From Donghicola sp041224595 (GTDB lineage Bacteria > Pseudomonadota > Alphaproteobacteria > Rhodobacterales > Rhodobacteraceae), in the NCBI RefSeq assembly GCF_041224595.1, contig NZ_JBGFGN010000131.1:1-64000 (forward strand): a stretch of 64,000 bases of DNA, read 5' to 3'. Shown piece after piece: positions 42,657 through 51,851 of this stretch. A program made the position numbers and the translations under genes. Position 1 is the stretch's first letter; each line of letters opens with the position of its first letter. The notes under the pieces were generated by a model. That model was given only the letters and a program-made list of their open reading frames with translations, was not told where the DNA came from and searched no databases.

Positions 42657-43634
42657 TTACCCCATCGGGTGGCGGTAAGCGGCGGAATAAGCGCCGGTGA
42701 TGTGGTGTTCGAGCTGGCGTTCGATGTCGCCGAGCAGGGACGACGCGCCAAAGCGGAACAGATCGGGGCGCAGCCAACAATCGCCAAGTTCCTCTTTGAT
42801 CAGGGCCAGATAGTTGATCGCGTCCTTGGCCTTGCTGATGCCGCCCGCAGGTTTATAGCCGACAACATGGCCGGTCTGCGCGTAGTAGTCACGAATCGCC
42901 CGCAGCATCACCAGCGTCACAGGCAGGGTCGCGTTCATAGGCTCTTTGCCGGTCGAAGTCTTGATGAAATCAGCACCCGCCATCATGCAGATCAGGCTGG
43001 CTTTGGCGACGTTCCGCAGCGTGCCAAGCTCGCCCGTGGCGAGGATCGCTTTGACATGCGCATGACCGCAGGCATCGCGGAAGGCGCGCATTTCATCGTA
43101 CAGCGCCTGCCAATTGCCACTCAGCACATGGCGGCGCGAAATCACGATATCGATCTCATGCGCACCCGATTTCACCGACTCTTCGATTTCAGCGATCCGT
43201 AGGTGCAAAGGCGACAGACCCGCAGGAAACCCCGTGGACACCGCTGCGACAGGAATGCCAGAGCCATCGAGCCCTTTGACTGCAGCCTCGATCATGTCGT
43301 GATAGACACAGACGGCGCCAACGGTCAGCCCCTCCATGCCCAATGCGCTCAGGATGTCGGCGCGGACGGGTTGGCGGGCCTTGGCCGTCAGGCGGGCAAC
43401 GCGGCCCACTGTGTCATCGCCGGACAGGGTGGTCAGGTCGATGCAACTGATCGCGCGGCACAGCCAAGCGGCTTGATAGTCTTTCTTCACGCTGCGGCGA
43501 CCGGGCAAAGTGGCACAGCGGCGTTGAATGGCGGCGGTGTTGGCTTGGGCGGCGTTCACCCATGCCATATCCAGCGGAACGCCCGGATTGCGGGCGAAGT
43601 CCGCGTCTGGCGCAAGATCGTAGGTCGAAGGCAC
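42657..43634 (-). CDS. deoC: Deoxyribose-phosphate aldolase (class II type)
   Basis: 325 residues. The aldolase core includes SALGMEGLTVGAVCVYH, then HVKAILATGELG and DFIKTSTGKEP, with the Schiff-base Lys and its partner. It splits 2-deoxyribose-5-phosphate to glyceraldehyde-3-phosphate and acetaldehyde. The N-terminal extension of about 60 residues is normal for this class. The ALDH16-like gene follows by 6 bp and can remove the acetaldehyde. Confidence 0.93.
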   Translation of the reverse strand: MPSTYDLAPDADFARNPGVPLDMAWVNAAQANTAAIQRRCATLPGRRSVKKDYQAAWLCRAISCIDLTTLSGDDTVGRVARLTAKARQPVRADILSALGMEGLTVGAVCVYHDMIEAAVKGLDGSGIPVAAVSTGFPAGLSPLHLRIAEIEESVKSGAHEIDIVISRRHVLSGNWQALYDEMRAFRDACGHAHVKAILATGELGTLRNVAKASLICMMAGADFIKTSTGKEPMNATLPVTLVMLRAIRDYYAQTGHVVGYKPAGGISKAKDAINYLALIKEELGDCWLRPDLFRFGASSLLGDIERQLEHHITGAYSAAYRHPMG

Positions 43635-43711
43635 GGTGCTTCCTGTGATCTGGAATTGACTCTTTGGTCAACTTGTCACGCCCGCGCCATCGGAACAAGA
43701 GCGGCGCAACG

Positions 43712-44836
43712 TCAGGCGGGCGGGTTAAACACCTGCGCCAACGCTTCGGCGGTTTCCCGATCCGGCGCCAGATCACTCTGTTGTTTGAGTTGGCGGTTGG
43801 ATTTCCAGCCCGTGGTCGTCGACCGGCAGTGCCAAAACTTGCCCTGCTTCGACTTGAACAGGCTCGGCAAAGGCAATCTTTCCAGCAGATGGGTGTCCCA
43901 CTGGAAGCCACCTAGCGGCCCCCTAGGATTAATGCACCACTTGGTGGGACAGGGCTTCTCGCTCTGTTTCATGTGCGTGTGGCTGGAATGCAGCGAGGGA
44001 TCAGATGCCTCTGGGTCGGGATAACGCCAGTATCCCGGCACTCGCACGAACCCGCCCCACGACTTCAAAGCCAGATCAAAGATTGTCGTCCCCGGCGTAT
44101 AAATCAGCTCGTCGACATCACAGCTTAGGACAGCGCGCGCCTGCCGCATCCAGCGCAGCCGGAGCACATTAAAGAGCGCAGTTTGAAGGTATTTTTCCGT
44201 CCGCGCATAAGGTGCACGTCCCCGAGGACCATATTTCCAAGGGACCGACACCACCATGATCCGCTTCAGATCGGTCAAGGACAGCGCATCTTCGATGTCC
44301 TGAACGCTGTAACTCGTCGAGCCGTTGTCCAGCAGCACCAGCGCCTCGAGCCCGTGCATCTCGACATGGTAGCGGGCAAAGTCAGTGATCCAGCGCAGGT
44401 CGTTATTCTTGGACAGGCACAGCGCTGTATTCAGGCCATCAAACGGCGCGGTTTCCTCTGGGTTCACGGGTGACGCAATAGTCGCCCCGAATGCCTGGAG
44501 CCGCACCTCAGTGGGACAGGTCGTAGAGGGTAGCTCAATAATATCGTGCCGGTAAAACTGCCGAATACGCAATATCTTGACCGGCAGACCATCCAGCGAA
44601 AAGACGCCTTGTTGCACGCCGGTTTTCAGGTTGTTCAACTTCGGACAAATCAGATGGACGCGGCCGTCTCGGTAGATCGCATCGAACCAAAGGGTCGTAT
44701 CATCGAACCCCTGCGCGTAACCGTCGCGCTGGTGCTTTGCCGACAGCTTGGACTGTCGGAACGTTCCCTCTGGCAGAGCAGCATGGGCGAGCGTCCGCCC
44801 CCGGATAAAACGCGTATTCAAGTCGTCATGTGTCAT
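43712..44836 (-). CDS. Glycosyltransferase family 92/GT2-like protein
   Basis: 374 residues. A CDVDEL motif (metal and sugar-nucleotide binding, DxD-like), LDNGSTSYSVQDIEDAL, and PTKWCINPRGPLGGFQWDTH near the end match the Glyco_tranf_2_4/GT92 group. It probably adds hexose to a surface polymer. It lies upstream of deoC on the same strand (77-bp gap) but has no functional link with it. The acceptor cannot be told. Confidence 0.85.
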   Translation of the reverse strand: MTHDDLNTRFIRGRTLAHAALPEGTFRQSKLSAKHQRDGYAQGFDDTTLWFDAIYRDGRVHLICPKLNNLKTGVQQGVFSLDGLPVKILRIRQFYRHDIIELPSTTCPTEVRLQAFGATIASPVNPEETAPFDGLNTALCLSKNNDLRWITDFARYHVEMHGLEALVLLDNGSTSYSVQDIEDALSLTDLKRIMVVSVPWKYGPRGRAPYARTEKYLQTALFNVLRLRWMRQARAVLSCDVDELIYTPGTTIFDLALKSWGGFVRVPGYWRYPDPEASDPSLHSSHTHMKQSEKPCPTKWCINPRGPLGGFQWDTHLLERLPLPSLFKSKQGKFWHCRSTTTGWKSNRQLKQQSDLAPDRETAEALAQVFNPPA

Positions 44837-44923
44837 GACCTTCGTGTTCCCCGAGAACTGCTAGAAGTCAAATACCGATCAGCACAGCGCCTGCAATTTC
44901 CAACAGAATGAAGAAAGTCCGCA

Positions 44924-46084
44924 TCAAACCGCGAGACGTGATGCGATCCCGTCCAGCATGTCCAGACACTGAGCCATTTGCGAGACATCAACGTATTCGT
45001 CCGGCTTGTGTGCCTGTGCGATGTAGCCCGGTCCGCAGACCACCACGTCCATGCCGATTGATTGGAATAGGCCGCCTTCGGTGGCAAAAGCCACCACATC
45101 AACATCATTTTCGCCGGTCAGAGCCAGTACAAGATCGCGCGCTTCGTTGGTGTCCATGGGCTCTAGTCCCGCGACCTCACCAAGCGTTTCTGTAATGATC
45201 TCAGCGTCGGGCCAACGCTCTTGCATCTGAGGGAGCAGCGCCTCCTGCACGTAGCGTTTCACTTCACTGGTGACGTAATCATAGTCCGCGTTTTGGACGG
45301 GCCGGAATTCCCACTCAACTTGGGCCTTGCCCGGGATCACATTATGCGCGACGCCACCATGCAGGCCGCCAACATTCAAGGTCGTCCAAGGCGGATCGAA
45401 GCGACCATTTTCAGGCGCACGGGATTTCAGTCCTTCGCGTACTTCCAGCAAGTGGCTGACATACTTCACCGCATACTCCACCGCGTTGAGACCCGCATCC
45501 GGCGCGCTCCCGTGCCCCTCAAGCCCCGTAAAATGGGTGGTGTATTCGCAGCACCCTTTGTGCCCTTCGATCACCCGCATACCCGTAGGCTCACCAATTA
45601 CGCAAATCTTCGGTTTTATCGGAAAACTCCGTAACTCCTTCACAAGTGCTTGCGCCCCAAGGCAGGCCGTTTCTTCGTCGTATGTGAAAGCACAATGCAG
45701 CGGTCGTTTGAGCGACTCCGCATCCAAAGTCTCGATCAGCGCGAGGCAACAGGCGATATACCCCTTCATGTCGCATGCGCCCCGGCCGTAAAGACGGTCA
45801 TCCTTGAGGACCATTTCAAAGGGATCGCTGGTCCAGTCTTGATCCGCAACTGGCACCACATCCGTATGGCCGGACAGAACAATCCCGCCGTCTACTCTGG
45901 GTCCAAGCGTTGCCCAAAGATTTGCCTTGGCCCCCGTCTCATCCGAGTGAATGACGACCTCGGCCCCAGCTTTCTCAAGTATCTTTTTGATGTAGTCGAT
46001 CATCTGCAGATTGCTGTCGACCGAGATCGTGGGAAAGCCAATCAGATCACCCAAGATCTCTTGCGCACGGGATAAGGTGCTCAT
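44924..46084 (-). CDS. argE: Acetylornithine deacetylase (ArgE/DapE family)
   Basis: 386 residues of the M20 metallopeptidase family: SGHTDVVP with the first metal His and Asp, YGRGACDMKG with the bridging Asp, DEETACLGA with the catalytic Glu and metal Glu, and a C-terminal His in IAQAHKPDEYV. It is the right length for ArgE. It is divergent from a polyamine-type ABC importer, so an N-acyl amino acid or N-acetyl-polyamine substrate carried in by that transporter is equally plausible. Confidence 0.88.
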   Translation of the reverse strand: MSTLSRAQEILGDLIGFPTISVDSNLQMIDYIKKILEKAGAEVVIHSDETGAKANLWATLGPRVDGGIVLSGHTDVVPVADQDWTSDPFEMVLKDDRLYGRGACDMKGYIACCLALIETLDAESLKRPLHCAFTYDEETACLGAQALVKELRSFPIKPKICVIGEPTGMRVIEGHKGCCEYTTHFTGLEGHGSAPDAGLNAVEYAVKYVSHLLEVREGLKSRAPENGRFDPPWTTLNVGGLHGGVAHNVIPGKAQVEWEFRPVQNADYDYVTSEVKRYVQEALLPQMQERWPDAEIITETLGEVAGLEPMDTNEARDLVLALTGENDVDVVAFATEGGLFQSIGMDVVVCGPGYIAQAHKPDEYVDVSQMAQCLDMLDGIASRLAV

Positions 46085-46620
46085 GTCGCGTCACTTTCCG
46101 TCATAGTTTCTGCTCGCATACTGTCCGGCTCGCGTCGGGAATCAAGCTGCATTCTTCTTTCGATTGCACAGCTCTCGAACTGTCGAAACCCAAGCGAATC
46201 GATTGATTCGAGTGCCCAAGTTCGCGTCAGACGACCATGCGAGCAGCAATTCGAAAACAGTGTCGCGAAAATTTTACCTTGCCACCCTAAGGATTTGGCG
46301 CGGCATCTGACCGTTGATAATACCCGTGACAGGTTCTCTCAAATGCCCCTGCCCTTTGGTCGGGCTTCGCCATCGAAAACGGGCTCATCGCCTTGTTTGC
46401 CTAGGAAAAGTGCAGTTCCTGTGGGCACCACATTCACTGAATACGTCGCTTTCGTAGTCCATTTGGTCGGCTTCCACGCTGCGGAATTAACGTTTGTCCT
46501 GACTTGCTTGTGTAGGCCGCTGTTCACCGAAACCCACTGTTGCATGACTCGACTGCACGGGTTTTAGTCGAAGGCGAAAAAGTGCAGCACAAAAGCTGCC
46601 GCATACACAGGGAGCCAGTT
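46085..46620. promoter_or_regulatory. Divergent promoter region argE / ABC importer
   Basis: 536 bp without a convincing gene; a 90-codon frame (46295-46567) lacks a ribosome site and family resemblance. The long distance to the ATP-binding gene suggests a long leader or several regulator sites. A small hairpin GCAGC (46584-46588) / GCTGC (46595-46599) lies just before the ribosome site. Confidence 0.5.
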
Positions 46621-47721
46621 TTGGCGCAAACACATTCAAACGATGCGTTCGTCGCCTTCGAACGCGTGCAAAAAAGCTATGACGGCGAAACATTAGTCGT
46701 CAAAGACCTTAACCTGTCGCTGCCGAAGGGCGAGTTCCTCACGATGCTCGGGCCGTCGGGTTCTGGCAAAACCACCTGCCTGATGATGCTGGCAGGCTTT
46801 GAGACCGCCACCTACGGCGAGATCAAGCTAGATGGGAAGCCCATCAACAACATCCCGCCCCACAAGCGCGGCATCGGGATGGTTTTTCAGAACTACGCGC
46901 TTTTCCCCCACATGACCGTCGCCGAGAACCTCGCCTTCCCTCTGGAAGTGCGCAAGCTCGGCAAGTCCGAACGCGAAGCGAAAGTAAAGCGCGCTCTGGA
47001 CATGGTGCAGATGGGCGCTTTTGGTGGCCGTCGCCCTGCGCAGCTTTCGGGTGGTCAGCAGCAGCGTATCGCGCTGGCTCGTGCGCTGGTGTTCGAGCCT
47101 GAACTGGTTCTGATGGACGAACCGCTCGGTGCGCTCGACAAACAGCTGCGCGAACACATGCAGTTCGAAATCACCCGCATCGCGCATGATCTGGGCATCA
47201 CGACTGTTTATGTAACCCACGACCAGACCGAAGCGTTGACCATGTCGGACCGCGTCGCTGTATTTAACGACGGCCGCATCCAGCAACTGGCGCCACCGGA
47301 CGAGCTCTACGAAGCGCCCCAGAACAGCTTCGTTGCGCAGTTCATCGGCGAGAACAACACCATGGAAGGGACCGTCCAAGAGCTTCGCGATGGATACGCC
47401 AAGGTGCGTCTCGACAGCGGTGATGTCATCGATTGTAAGCCTGTGAACGTTGGCAAAGCGGGCGACCGCACGCTGGTTTCGATCCGCCCCGAGCGCGTTG
47501 AAATTGACAAATCGCGCCTACACCCCGATGCCCACACGCTCAAGGCCGAAGTGCTGGAATTCGTCTACATGGGCGACATCTTCCGCACGCGCCTGCGTGT
47601 CGCAGGCCGCGAAGACTTTGTCATCAAAACTCGTAACGCTCCGGATCAGCGTCGCCTCAAGCCCGGCGAGATGATCGAAATCGGCTGGCTGGCAGATGAC
47701 TGCCGCGCGCTGGACGCCTGA
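46621..47721 (+). CDS. ABC importer ATP-binding protein (polyamine type)
   Basis: 366 residues. Walker A LGPSGSGKTT, LSGGQQQRIALARAL signature, Walker B ELVLMDEPLGALD and the H-loop VTHD are intact; a TOBE domain follows (about 285-360). This is the PotA-like layout. I place the start at TTG 46621 because GGGAG precedes it by six bases and no ATG has a good site; an ATG at 46540 in frame is the alternative. It is first in the operon of an ABC importer for polyamine-like or related cations. Confidence 0.9.
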   Translation: MAQTHSNDAFVAFERVQKSYDGETLVVKDLNLSLPKGEFLTMLGPSGSGKTTCLMMLAGFETATYGEIKLDGKPINNIPPHKRGIGMVFQNYALFPHMTVAENLAFPLEVRKLGKSEREAKVKRALDMVQMGAFGGRRPAQLSGGQQQRIALARALVFEPELVLMDEPLGALDKQLREHMQFEITRIAHDLGITTVYVTHDQTEALTMSDRVAVFNDGRIQQLAPPDELYEAPQNSFVAQFIGENNTMEGTVQELRDGYAKVRLDSGDVIDCKPVNVGKAGDRTLVSIRPERVEIDKSRLHPDAHTLKAEVLEFVYMGDIFRTRLRVAGREDFVIKTRNAPDQRRLKPGEMIEIGWLADDCRALDA

Positions 47722-47746
47722 TAATTAAGCGTTACACTCAGAGATA

Positions 47747-47786
47747 CCGCAGCGAACAAAGTCGCTGCGGCGCCTCGCAGACGAGG
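47747..47786 (+). other. Tandem hairpins between ATPase and binding-protein genes
   Basis: CCGCAGCGA (47747-47755) pairs perfectly with TCGCTGCGG (47762-47770); directly after, CCTCG (47773-47777) pairs with CGAGG (47782-47786). They sit in the 151-bp gap and have no T-run. Confidence 0.6.
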
Positions 47787-47872
47787 TCGGATGCGAGGGA
47801 AGGATTTCACGGCCTGTCCCGGGGCTGGGAATCATCAATATCAAAATCCGGGCGCCTATTAGGGAGTAAGAA

Positions 47873-48985
47873 ATGAAACTCACCAAAATGATGCTGACCA
47901 CCACGGCTCTGACCGTTGCCGCCGGTGCTGCATTCGCCGAAGGCCATGGCTCGATGGCTGACTCGATGACCGTTGTGTCGTGGGGCGGCGCCTATCAGAA
48001 CAGCCAGGTGAAAGCATACGTCGAACCCTACGTCGAAATGAACGAAAGCCTCGAAGTTGTCACCGACGAAAGCTCGGCCGAAGCAGTGACCAAGCTGCGC
48101 GCGATGTCCGAAGCCGGCAACATCACTTGGGACGTCGTTGACGTTGTGGCTGCAGACGCGATGCGTCTTTGCGACGAAGGCCTGGCGCTGGAAATCGACC
48201 CCGACACCATGCTGGCAGACGCGCCCGACGGCACCAAAGCGTCCGAAGACTTTGGCGATCTGATCGTCAGCGAGTGCTTCATCCCGCAGATCGTGTATTC
48301 GACCACCTTCGGCTACCGCACCGACCTGTTGGACACCGCTCCGACCAGCGTTTGTGACATCTTCGACACCGACACCTTCCCCGGCAAGCGCGCACTCGAA
48401 AAGCGCCCGATCGGCAACATGGAGTGGGCTCTGATCTGTGACGGCGTCGCAATCGAAGACGTCTACGACACTCTGGAAACCGAAGAAGGCGTCCAGCGCG
48501 CATTCAACAAGCTCGACACCATCAAGGACGACGTTGTCTGGTGGTCGGCGGGTGCCGAAACGCCCCAGCTTCTGGCTGACGGCGAAGTGACCATTGGTTC
48601 GACCTACAACGGCCGTCTGTTCTCGGCGATCGCCGAGCAGGGTCAGCCCATCGGCATGCTCTGGGACTGGCAGATGTTCGACCTTGACGGCTGGATCATC
48701 CCCGCAGGTCTGCCCGAAGACCGTGAAGCACGCGCTCTGGACTTCGTGAAGTTCGCAACCGACACCCAGCGTCTGGCGGATCAGGCCAAGTACATCTCGT
48801 ACGGCCCCGCACGCGCATCGTCGGCACCGCTGGTTGGTCAGCACGCCGAACTGGGCATCGAAATGGCGCCTCACATGCCGACCGATCCCAACAACGCGCA
48901 GAACACCTTCCTGTTCAACTACGACTGGTGGGCAAGCTACCGCGATGACCTGGACGCACAGTACCAGGCATGGCTGCTGCAGTAA
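47873..48985 (+). CDS. Periplasmic binding protein of a polyamine-type ABC importer
   Basis: 370 residues. A signal peptide (about 1-22, cleaved near AFAEG) precedes a PotD/PotF-like fold: TVVSWGGAYQNSQ, VTKLRAMSEAGNITWDVVDV, IGNMEWALICDG and TPQLLADGEV segments. Putrescine/spermidine-type or related small cations are likely ligands. It is flanked by hairpins on both sides, as expected for a binding protein made in excess over the membrane parts. Confidence 0.93.
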   Translation: MKLTKMMLTTTALTVAAGAAFAEGHGSMADSMTVVSWGGAYQNSQVKAYVEPYVEMNESLEVVTDESSAEAVTKLRAMSEAGNITWDVVDVVAADAMRLCDEGLALEIDPDTMLADAPDGTKASEDFGDLIVSECFIPQIVYSTTFGYRTDLLDTAPTSVCDIFDTDTFPGKRALEKRPIGNMEWALICDGVAIEDVYDTLETEEGVQRAFNKLDTIKDDVVWWSAGAETPQLLADGEVTIGSTYNGRLFSAIAEQGQPIGMLWDWQMFDLDGWIIPAGLPEDREARALDFVKFATDTQRLADQAKYISYGPARASSAPLVGQHAELGIEMAPHMPTDPNNAQNTFLFNYDWWASYRDDLDAQYQAWLLQ

Positions 48986-48993
48986 TCTGAATT

Positions 48994-49020
48994 CGGAAGG
49001 GGGGCACCTGCCCCCTTTCC
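48994..49020 (+). other. Hairpin after the binding-protein gene
   Basis: GGAAGGGGG (about 48996-49004) pairs with CCCCCTTTCC (about 49011-49020) with one offset. It lies in the 147-bp gap before the permease gene and could end or slow part of the transcript. Confidence 0.55.
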
Positions 49021-49132
49021 ACCCTTCGTATTCTTCAGAGCATTCGGTTCTTGCGCCAAGCCATCCGCGGCTTTGCCCAACAACCATTTAAGAGACGCCG
49101 GATAACTGGCGCTGACCTCAACAGGGATAACT

Positions 49133-50407
49133 ATGGCTGATACCACGACCGATGGCCCGATGTTGGCCGCCGACGGCACCCCGCTAAAACAGAGTCTCGC
49201 TAGGGCTCTGCGGCGGCAAAAAATCCGAGCTTTGATGCTGACCGCACCGCTGCTGATTTTTGTTCTGGTGTCCTTCATCATGCCGATTGGCTCGATGCTG
49301 ATGCGTTCGATCCAGAACACTGCAGGCACCGAATACGTGCCAGACATTCTGCCCAACGTTGTCGCCGAACTCGAAGAGTGGGATCCGACAACCGGGGAAT
49401 TGCCATCTGAAGCCGCGTTCAAGGCCATGATCATCGACTTTCAGGTGGCGTTCGAGAACAAGCAGCACACCCAGTTGGGACGCCGCTTTAACTACGAAAC
49501 CCCGGGCATGTCCTCGCTATTCCGTAAATCGGGCCGCAAAGTCTCTCGGATGGACGTAGAAGAGATCACCGATGCCAAGGCTGCGTTGCTCGACGTGGAC
49601 GAAGACTGGGGTAATCTACAGTATTGGGCCACGATCAAAGCGAACTCGGGCTACTACACGTCCAGCTACTACATGGCGGCCTTTGACGCGGAACGCACCA
49701 TTGAGGGCGTTCAAATGAAGGACCCTGATCAGCGGATCTACCAAAAGCTGATGCTGCGGACCCTATGGCTGAGCGGTTTGATTACCTTCTGCACTCTGGC
49801 GATTGGCTATCCTGTGGCTTGGCTTCTGGCAGACCTACCGCTCCGGACCTCGAACCTCTTGATGATCTTGGTACTGCTGCCCTTCTGGACCTCACTGCTT
49901 GTTCGGACCTCTGCTTGGAAAATTCTACTGCAAGAACAAGGCGTGATTAACGACATCTGGATTGCCCTTGGCTTCTCGGACCGCCTGAGTTTGATCAACA
50001 ACCAGCTCGGCGTGGTAATTGCGATGACCCACATCCTGCTGCCCTTTATGATCCTACCGCTCTACTCGGTGATGAAAACGATCCCGCCCTCGTACCTGCG
50101 TGCTGCCAAATCGCTTGGCGCGACCAACACCACCGCCTTCCTGCGGGTCTACTTCCCGCAGACCACTCCGGGCATCGGTGCGGGCGCGCTGCTGGTCTTC
50201 ATTCTGGCGGTTGGTTACTTTATTACCCCCGAACTCGTCGGCGGTGCTGATGGTACCTTCATCTCGAACCGGATTTACTTCCAATTCTCGACCTTGGGCA
50301 ACTGGGGTCTGGCCGCGGCACTTGGCACCATTATGCTCGCCGTCGTCCTTCTTCTCTACTACGTCTACGACAAGCTCGTTGGCATCGATAACGTGAAGCT
50401 GGGGTAA
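49133..50407 (+). CDS. ABC importer permease 1 (PotB type) with long loop
   Basis: 424 residues, about 130 more than PotB. The first membrane helix (about 38-58) is followed by a soluble stretch of about 150 residues (60-200) before the second helix; then five further helices and the EAA-like loop AAKSLGATNTTAFLRVYFPQTTPG. This long periplasmic insertion is known in some alphaproteobacterial members. It overlaps nothing and is 5 bp before the second permease. Confidence 0.92.
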   Translation: MADTTTDGPMLAADGTPLKQSLARALRRQKIRALMLTAPLLIFVLVSFIMPIGSMLMRSIQNTAGTEYVPDILPNVVAELEEWDPTTGELPSEAAFKAMIIDFQVAFENKQHTQLGRRFNYETPGMSSLFRKSGRKVSRMDVEEITDAKAALLDVDEDWGNLQYWATIKANSGYYTSSYYMAAFDAERTIEGVQMKDPDQRIYQKLMLRTLWLSGLITFCTLAIGYPVAWLLADLPLRTSNLLMILVLLPFWTSLLVRTSAWKILLQEQGVINDIWIALGFSDRLSLINNQLGVVIAMTHILLPFMILPLYSVMKTIPPSYLRAAKSLGATNTTAFLRVYFPQTTPGIGAGALLVFILAVGYFITPELVGGADGTFISNRIYFQFSTLGNWGLAAALGTIMLAVVLLLYYVYDKLVGIDNVKLG

Positions 50408-50412
50408 TCATC

Positions 50413-51279
50413 ATGGCAACGACACTTCCTCCCTATGCGACAACGGGTCAGAAGATTTGGTACTACGGCTTCCGCGTCTTCTGCGGTCTGGTCTTCTTTT
50501 ACCTGATCTTCCCAATCTTGATCGTGATCCCGCTCAGCTTCAACGCGCAGGACTTCTTTACCTTCACGCCGGAAATGCTGCGGCTTGATCCCGAAGGCTA
50601 CTCGCTGAAACACTACAAGGACTTCCTTGGTGCAAATGGTGACTACAGCTGGCTGCAAGCTTTCAGCAACTCGCTGATCATCGCCCCGCTGGCGACCCTG
50701 CTCTCAGTGAGCCTTGGGACACTCGCTGCGATTGGCCTTAGCCAACCGCACGTGCCCTTCAAGCGTCAGATCATGGCTCTGCTGATTTCGCCGATGATTG
50801 TTCCGCTGATCATCACCTCGGCTGGTATGTTCTTCTTTTACTCCAGCGTCAGTCTGCAAGGCACTCTGTTCGGTGTTGTTTTGGCCCACGCAGCTCTGGG
50901 TATCCCGTTCGTCATCATCACGGTGACAGCGACCCTCAGCAGCTTTGACACCAGCTTGACCCGCGCAGCGGCGAACATGGGCGCCGATCCGGTGACCACG
51001 TTCTTCAAAATCCAGATGCCTCTGATCTTGCCCGGCGTCATCTCTGGTGGCCTCTTTGCCTTTATCACCTCGTTCGACGAAGTTGTGGTGGTGCTGCTGG
51101 TCGGCTCGGCTGGTCAGAAAACCTTGCCTTGGCAGATGTTCATTGGTCTGCGCGAACAGATCTCGCCCACAATTCTGGCCGTTGCCACAATCCTCGTGGT
51201 GATCTCGATTGCACTGCTGACAACCGTAGAACTACTCCGCCGCCGCAGCGAGCGTCTGCGTGGCATGAGCCCAGGCTAA
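50413..51279 (+). CDS. ABC importer permease 2 (PotC type)
   Basis: 288 residues with six predicted membrane helices and the EAA loop AAANMGADPVTTFFKIQMPLILPG, a standard PotC-like protein. It completes the importer with the ATPase, binding protein and permease 1. The last gene of the operon, it is followed by a strong terminator. Confidence 0.94.
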   Translation: MATTLPPYATTGQKIWYYGFRVFCGLVFFYLIFPILIVIPLSFNAQDFFTFTPEMLRLDPEGYSLKHYKDFLGANGDYSWLQAFSNSLIIAPLATLLSVSLGTLAAIGLSQPHVPFKRQIMALLISPMIVPLIITSAGMFFFYSSVSLQGTLFGVVLAHAALGIPFVIITVTATLSSFDTSLTRAAANMGADPVTTFFKIQMPLILPGVISGGLFAFITSFDEVVVVLLVGSAGQKTLPWQMFIGLREQISPTILAVATILVVISIALLTTVELLRRRSERLRGMSPG

Positions 51280-51305
51280 GGTTCGGCGGCATCATCAATC
51301 ACGCG

Positions 51306-51336
51306 AAAGGGCGCCCGTTTCGGAGCGCCCTTTTTG
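51306..51336 (+). terminator. Terminator of the ABC importer operon
   Basis: AAAGGGCGC (51306-51314) pairs with GCGCCCTTT (51325-51333), with T-run TTTTTG after the stem. Confidence 0.88.
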
Positions 51337-51354
51337 CTGCTGATAGGTTTGGTC

Positions 51355-51525
51355 TTACTTGGTCAGGATCAGCTTGCCCTGACGTGTGATGCGCAACGTG
51401 TAGATCTGATCCCCCAATTGGATCAGCGCCTGTGCGCCACCTGCGGTCAGCTCTTCGGCGATGTGCAGGGGCAGTTCGGGGGAATGCGGGCTGGCGGTGC
51501 GGAATGTCGAAGTCATGACGGTCAT
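51355..51525 (-). CDS. hemP: Hemin uptake protein HemP
   Basis: 56 residues. The C-terminal GDQIYTLRITRQGKLILTK matches the HemP family end (YxLRLTRxGKLILTK). HemP is a small iron-regulated protein linked to heme uptake or its control. AAGGA lies 8 bases before the ATG at 51525. A 47-codon gene lies 28 bp upstream on the same strand and an inverted repeat further up could be the iron-regulator site. Confidence 0.82.
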   Translation of the reverse strand: MTVMTSTFRTASPHSPELPLHIAEELTAGGAQALIQLGDQIYTLRITRQGKLILTK

Positions 51526-51553
51526 CGGGAAGTTCCTTGCGGTGCGCGCGGCA

Positions 51554-51697
51554 TCAATGGTCGCGGGTTTCAATGCGGTCGAGCAAGCGCTCTGCACAGA
51601 GGTCCACAGGCCATGTCAGCTCTGCAAGGATAGCGCGCAATTCGGATGCACGCGTGGTGTTCTCTTGAATGCGGTCAGCCTTGGGCGGATATGTCAT
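51554..51697 (-). CDS. Possible 47-residue protein upstream of hemP
   Basis: A short frame starting MTYPPKADRIQENT and ending DRIETRDH, with a weak GGAC ribosome site. It has balanced composition and sits between hemP and a palindromic operator candidate, which is why I keep it. No family is recognised. It could be a coupled leader or a small partner of HemP, or noncoding. Confidence 0.4.
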   Translation of the reverse strand: MTYPPKADRIQENTTRASELRAILAELTWPVDLCAERLLDRIETRDH

Positions 51698-51759
51698 GGG
51701 ATGTGTCCTATTTGACGAAAACGCTGGCTGACCCGATTCAGGTTGGCTGACTTAAACCT

Positions 51760-51772
51760 GACTATTTTAGTC
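51760..51772. promoter_or_regulatory. Palindrome GACTATTTTAGTC, candidate iron-regulator site
   Basis: A perfect five-base inverted repeat (GACTA-TTT-TAGTC) 63 bases before the small gene that precedes hemP. It resembles iron-responsive operators of alphaproteobacteria in size and AT-rich centre, but the exact regulator is not known from sequence. Confidence 0.45.
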
Positions 51773-51799
51773 GTCTTCGTCAATGCCCTTTCTTTGGCA

Positions 51800-51826
51800 A
51801 AAGAAAAGGCCCGCCAATTTGGCGGA
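51800..51826 (-). terminator. Terminator of the peroxiredoxin gene
   Basis: CCGCCAA (51811-51817) pairs with TTGGCGG (51819-51825); on the minus strand CCTTTTCTTTTG follows. Confidence 0.8.
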
Positions 51827-51851
51827 CCCCTTCGCTAAAATTCTTAACAGA

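Noticed and set aside
46295..46567. 90-codon frame in the argE / ABC importer gap
   Set aside because: No family resemblance and no ribosome site; lies in a regulatory region.
47807..49087. 426-codon frame antisense to the binding-protein gene
   Set aside because: Cys-, Val- and Gly-rich shadow opposite a gene with signal peptide and family fold.
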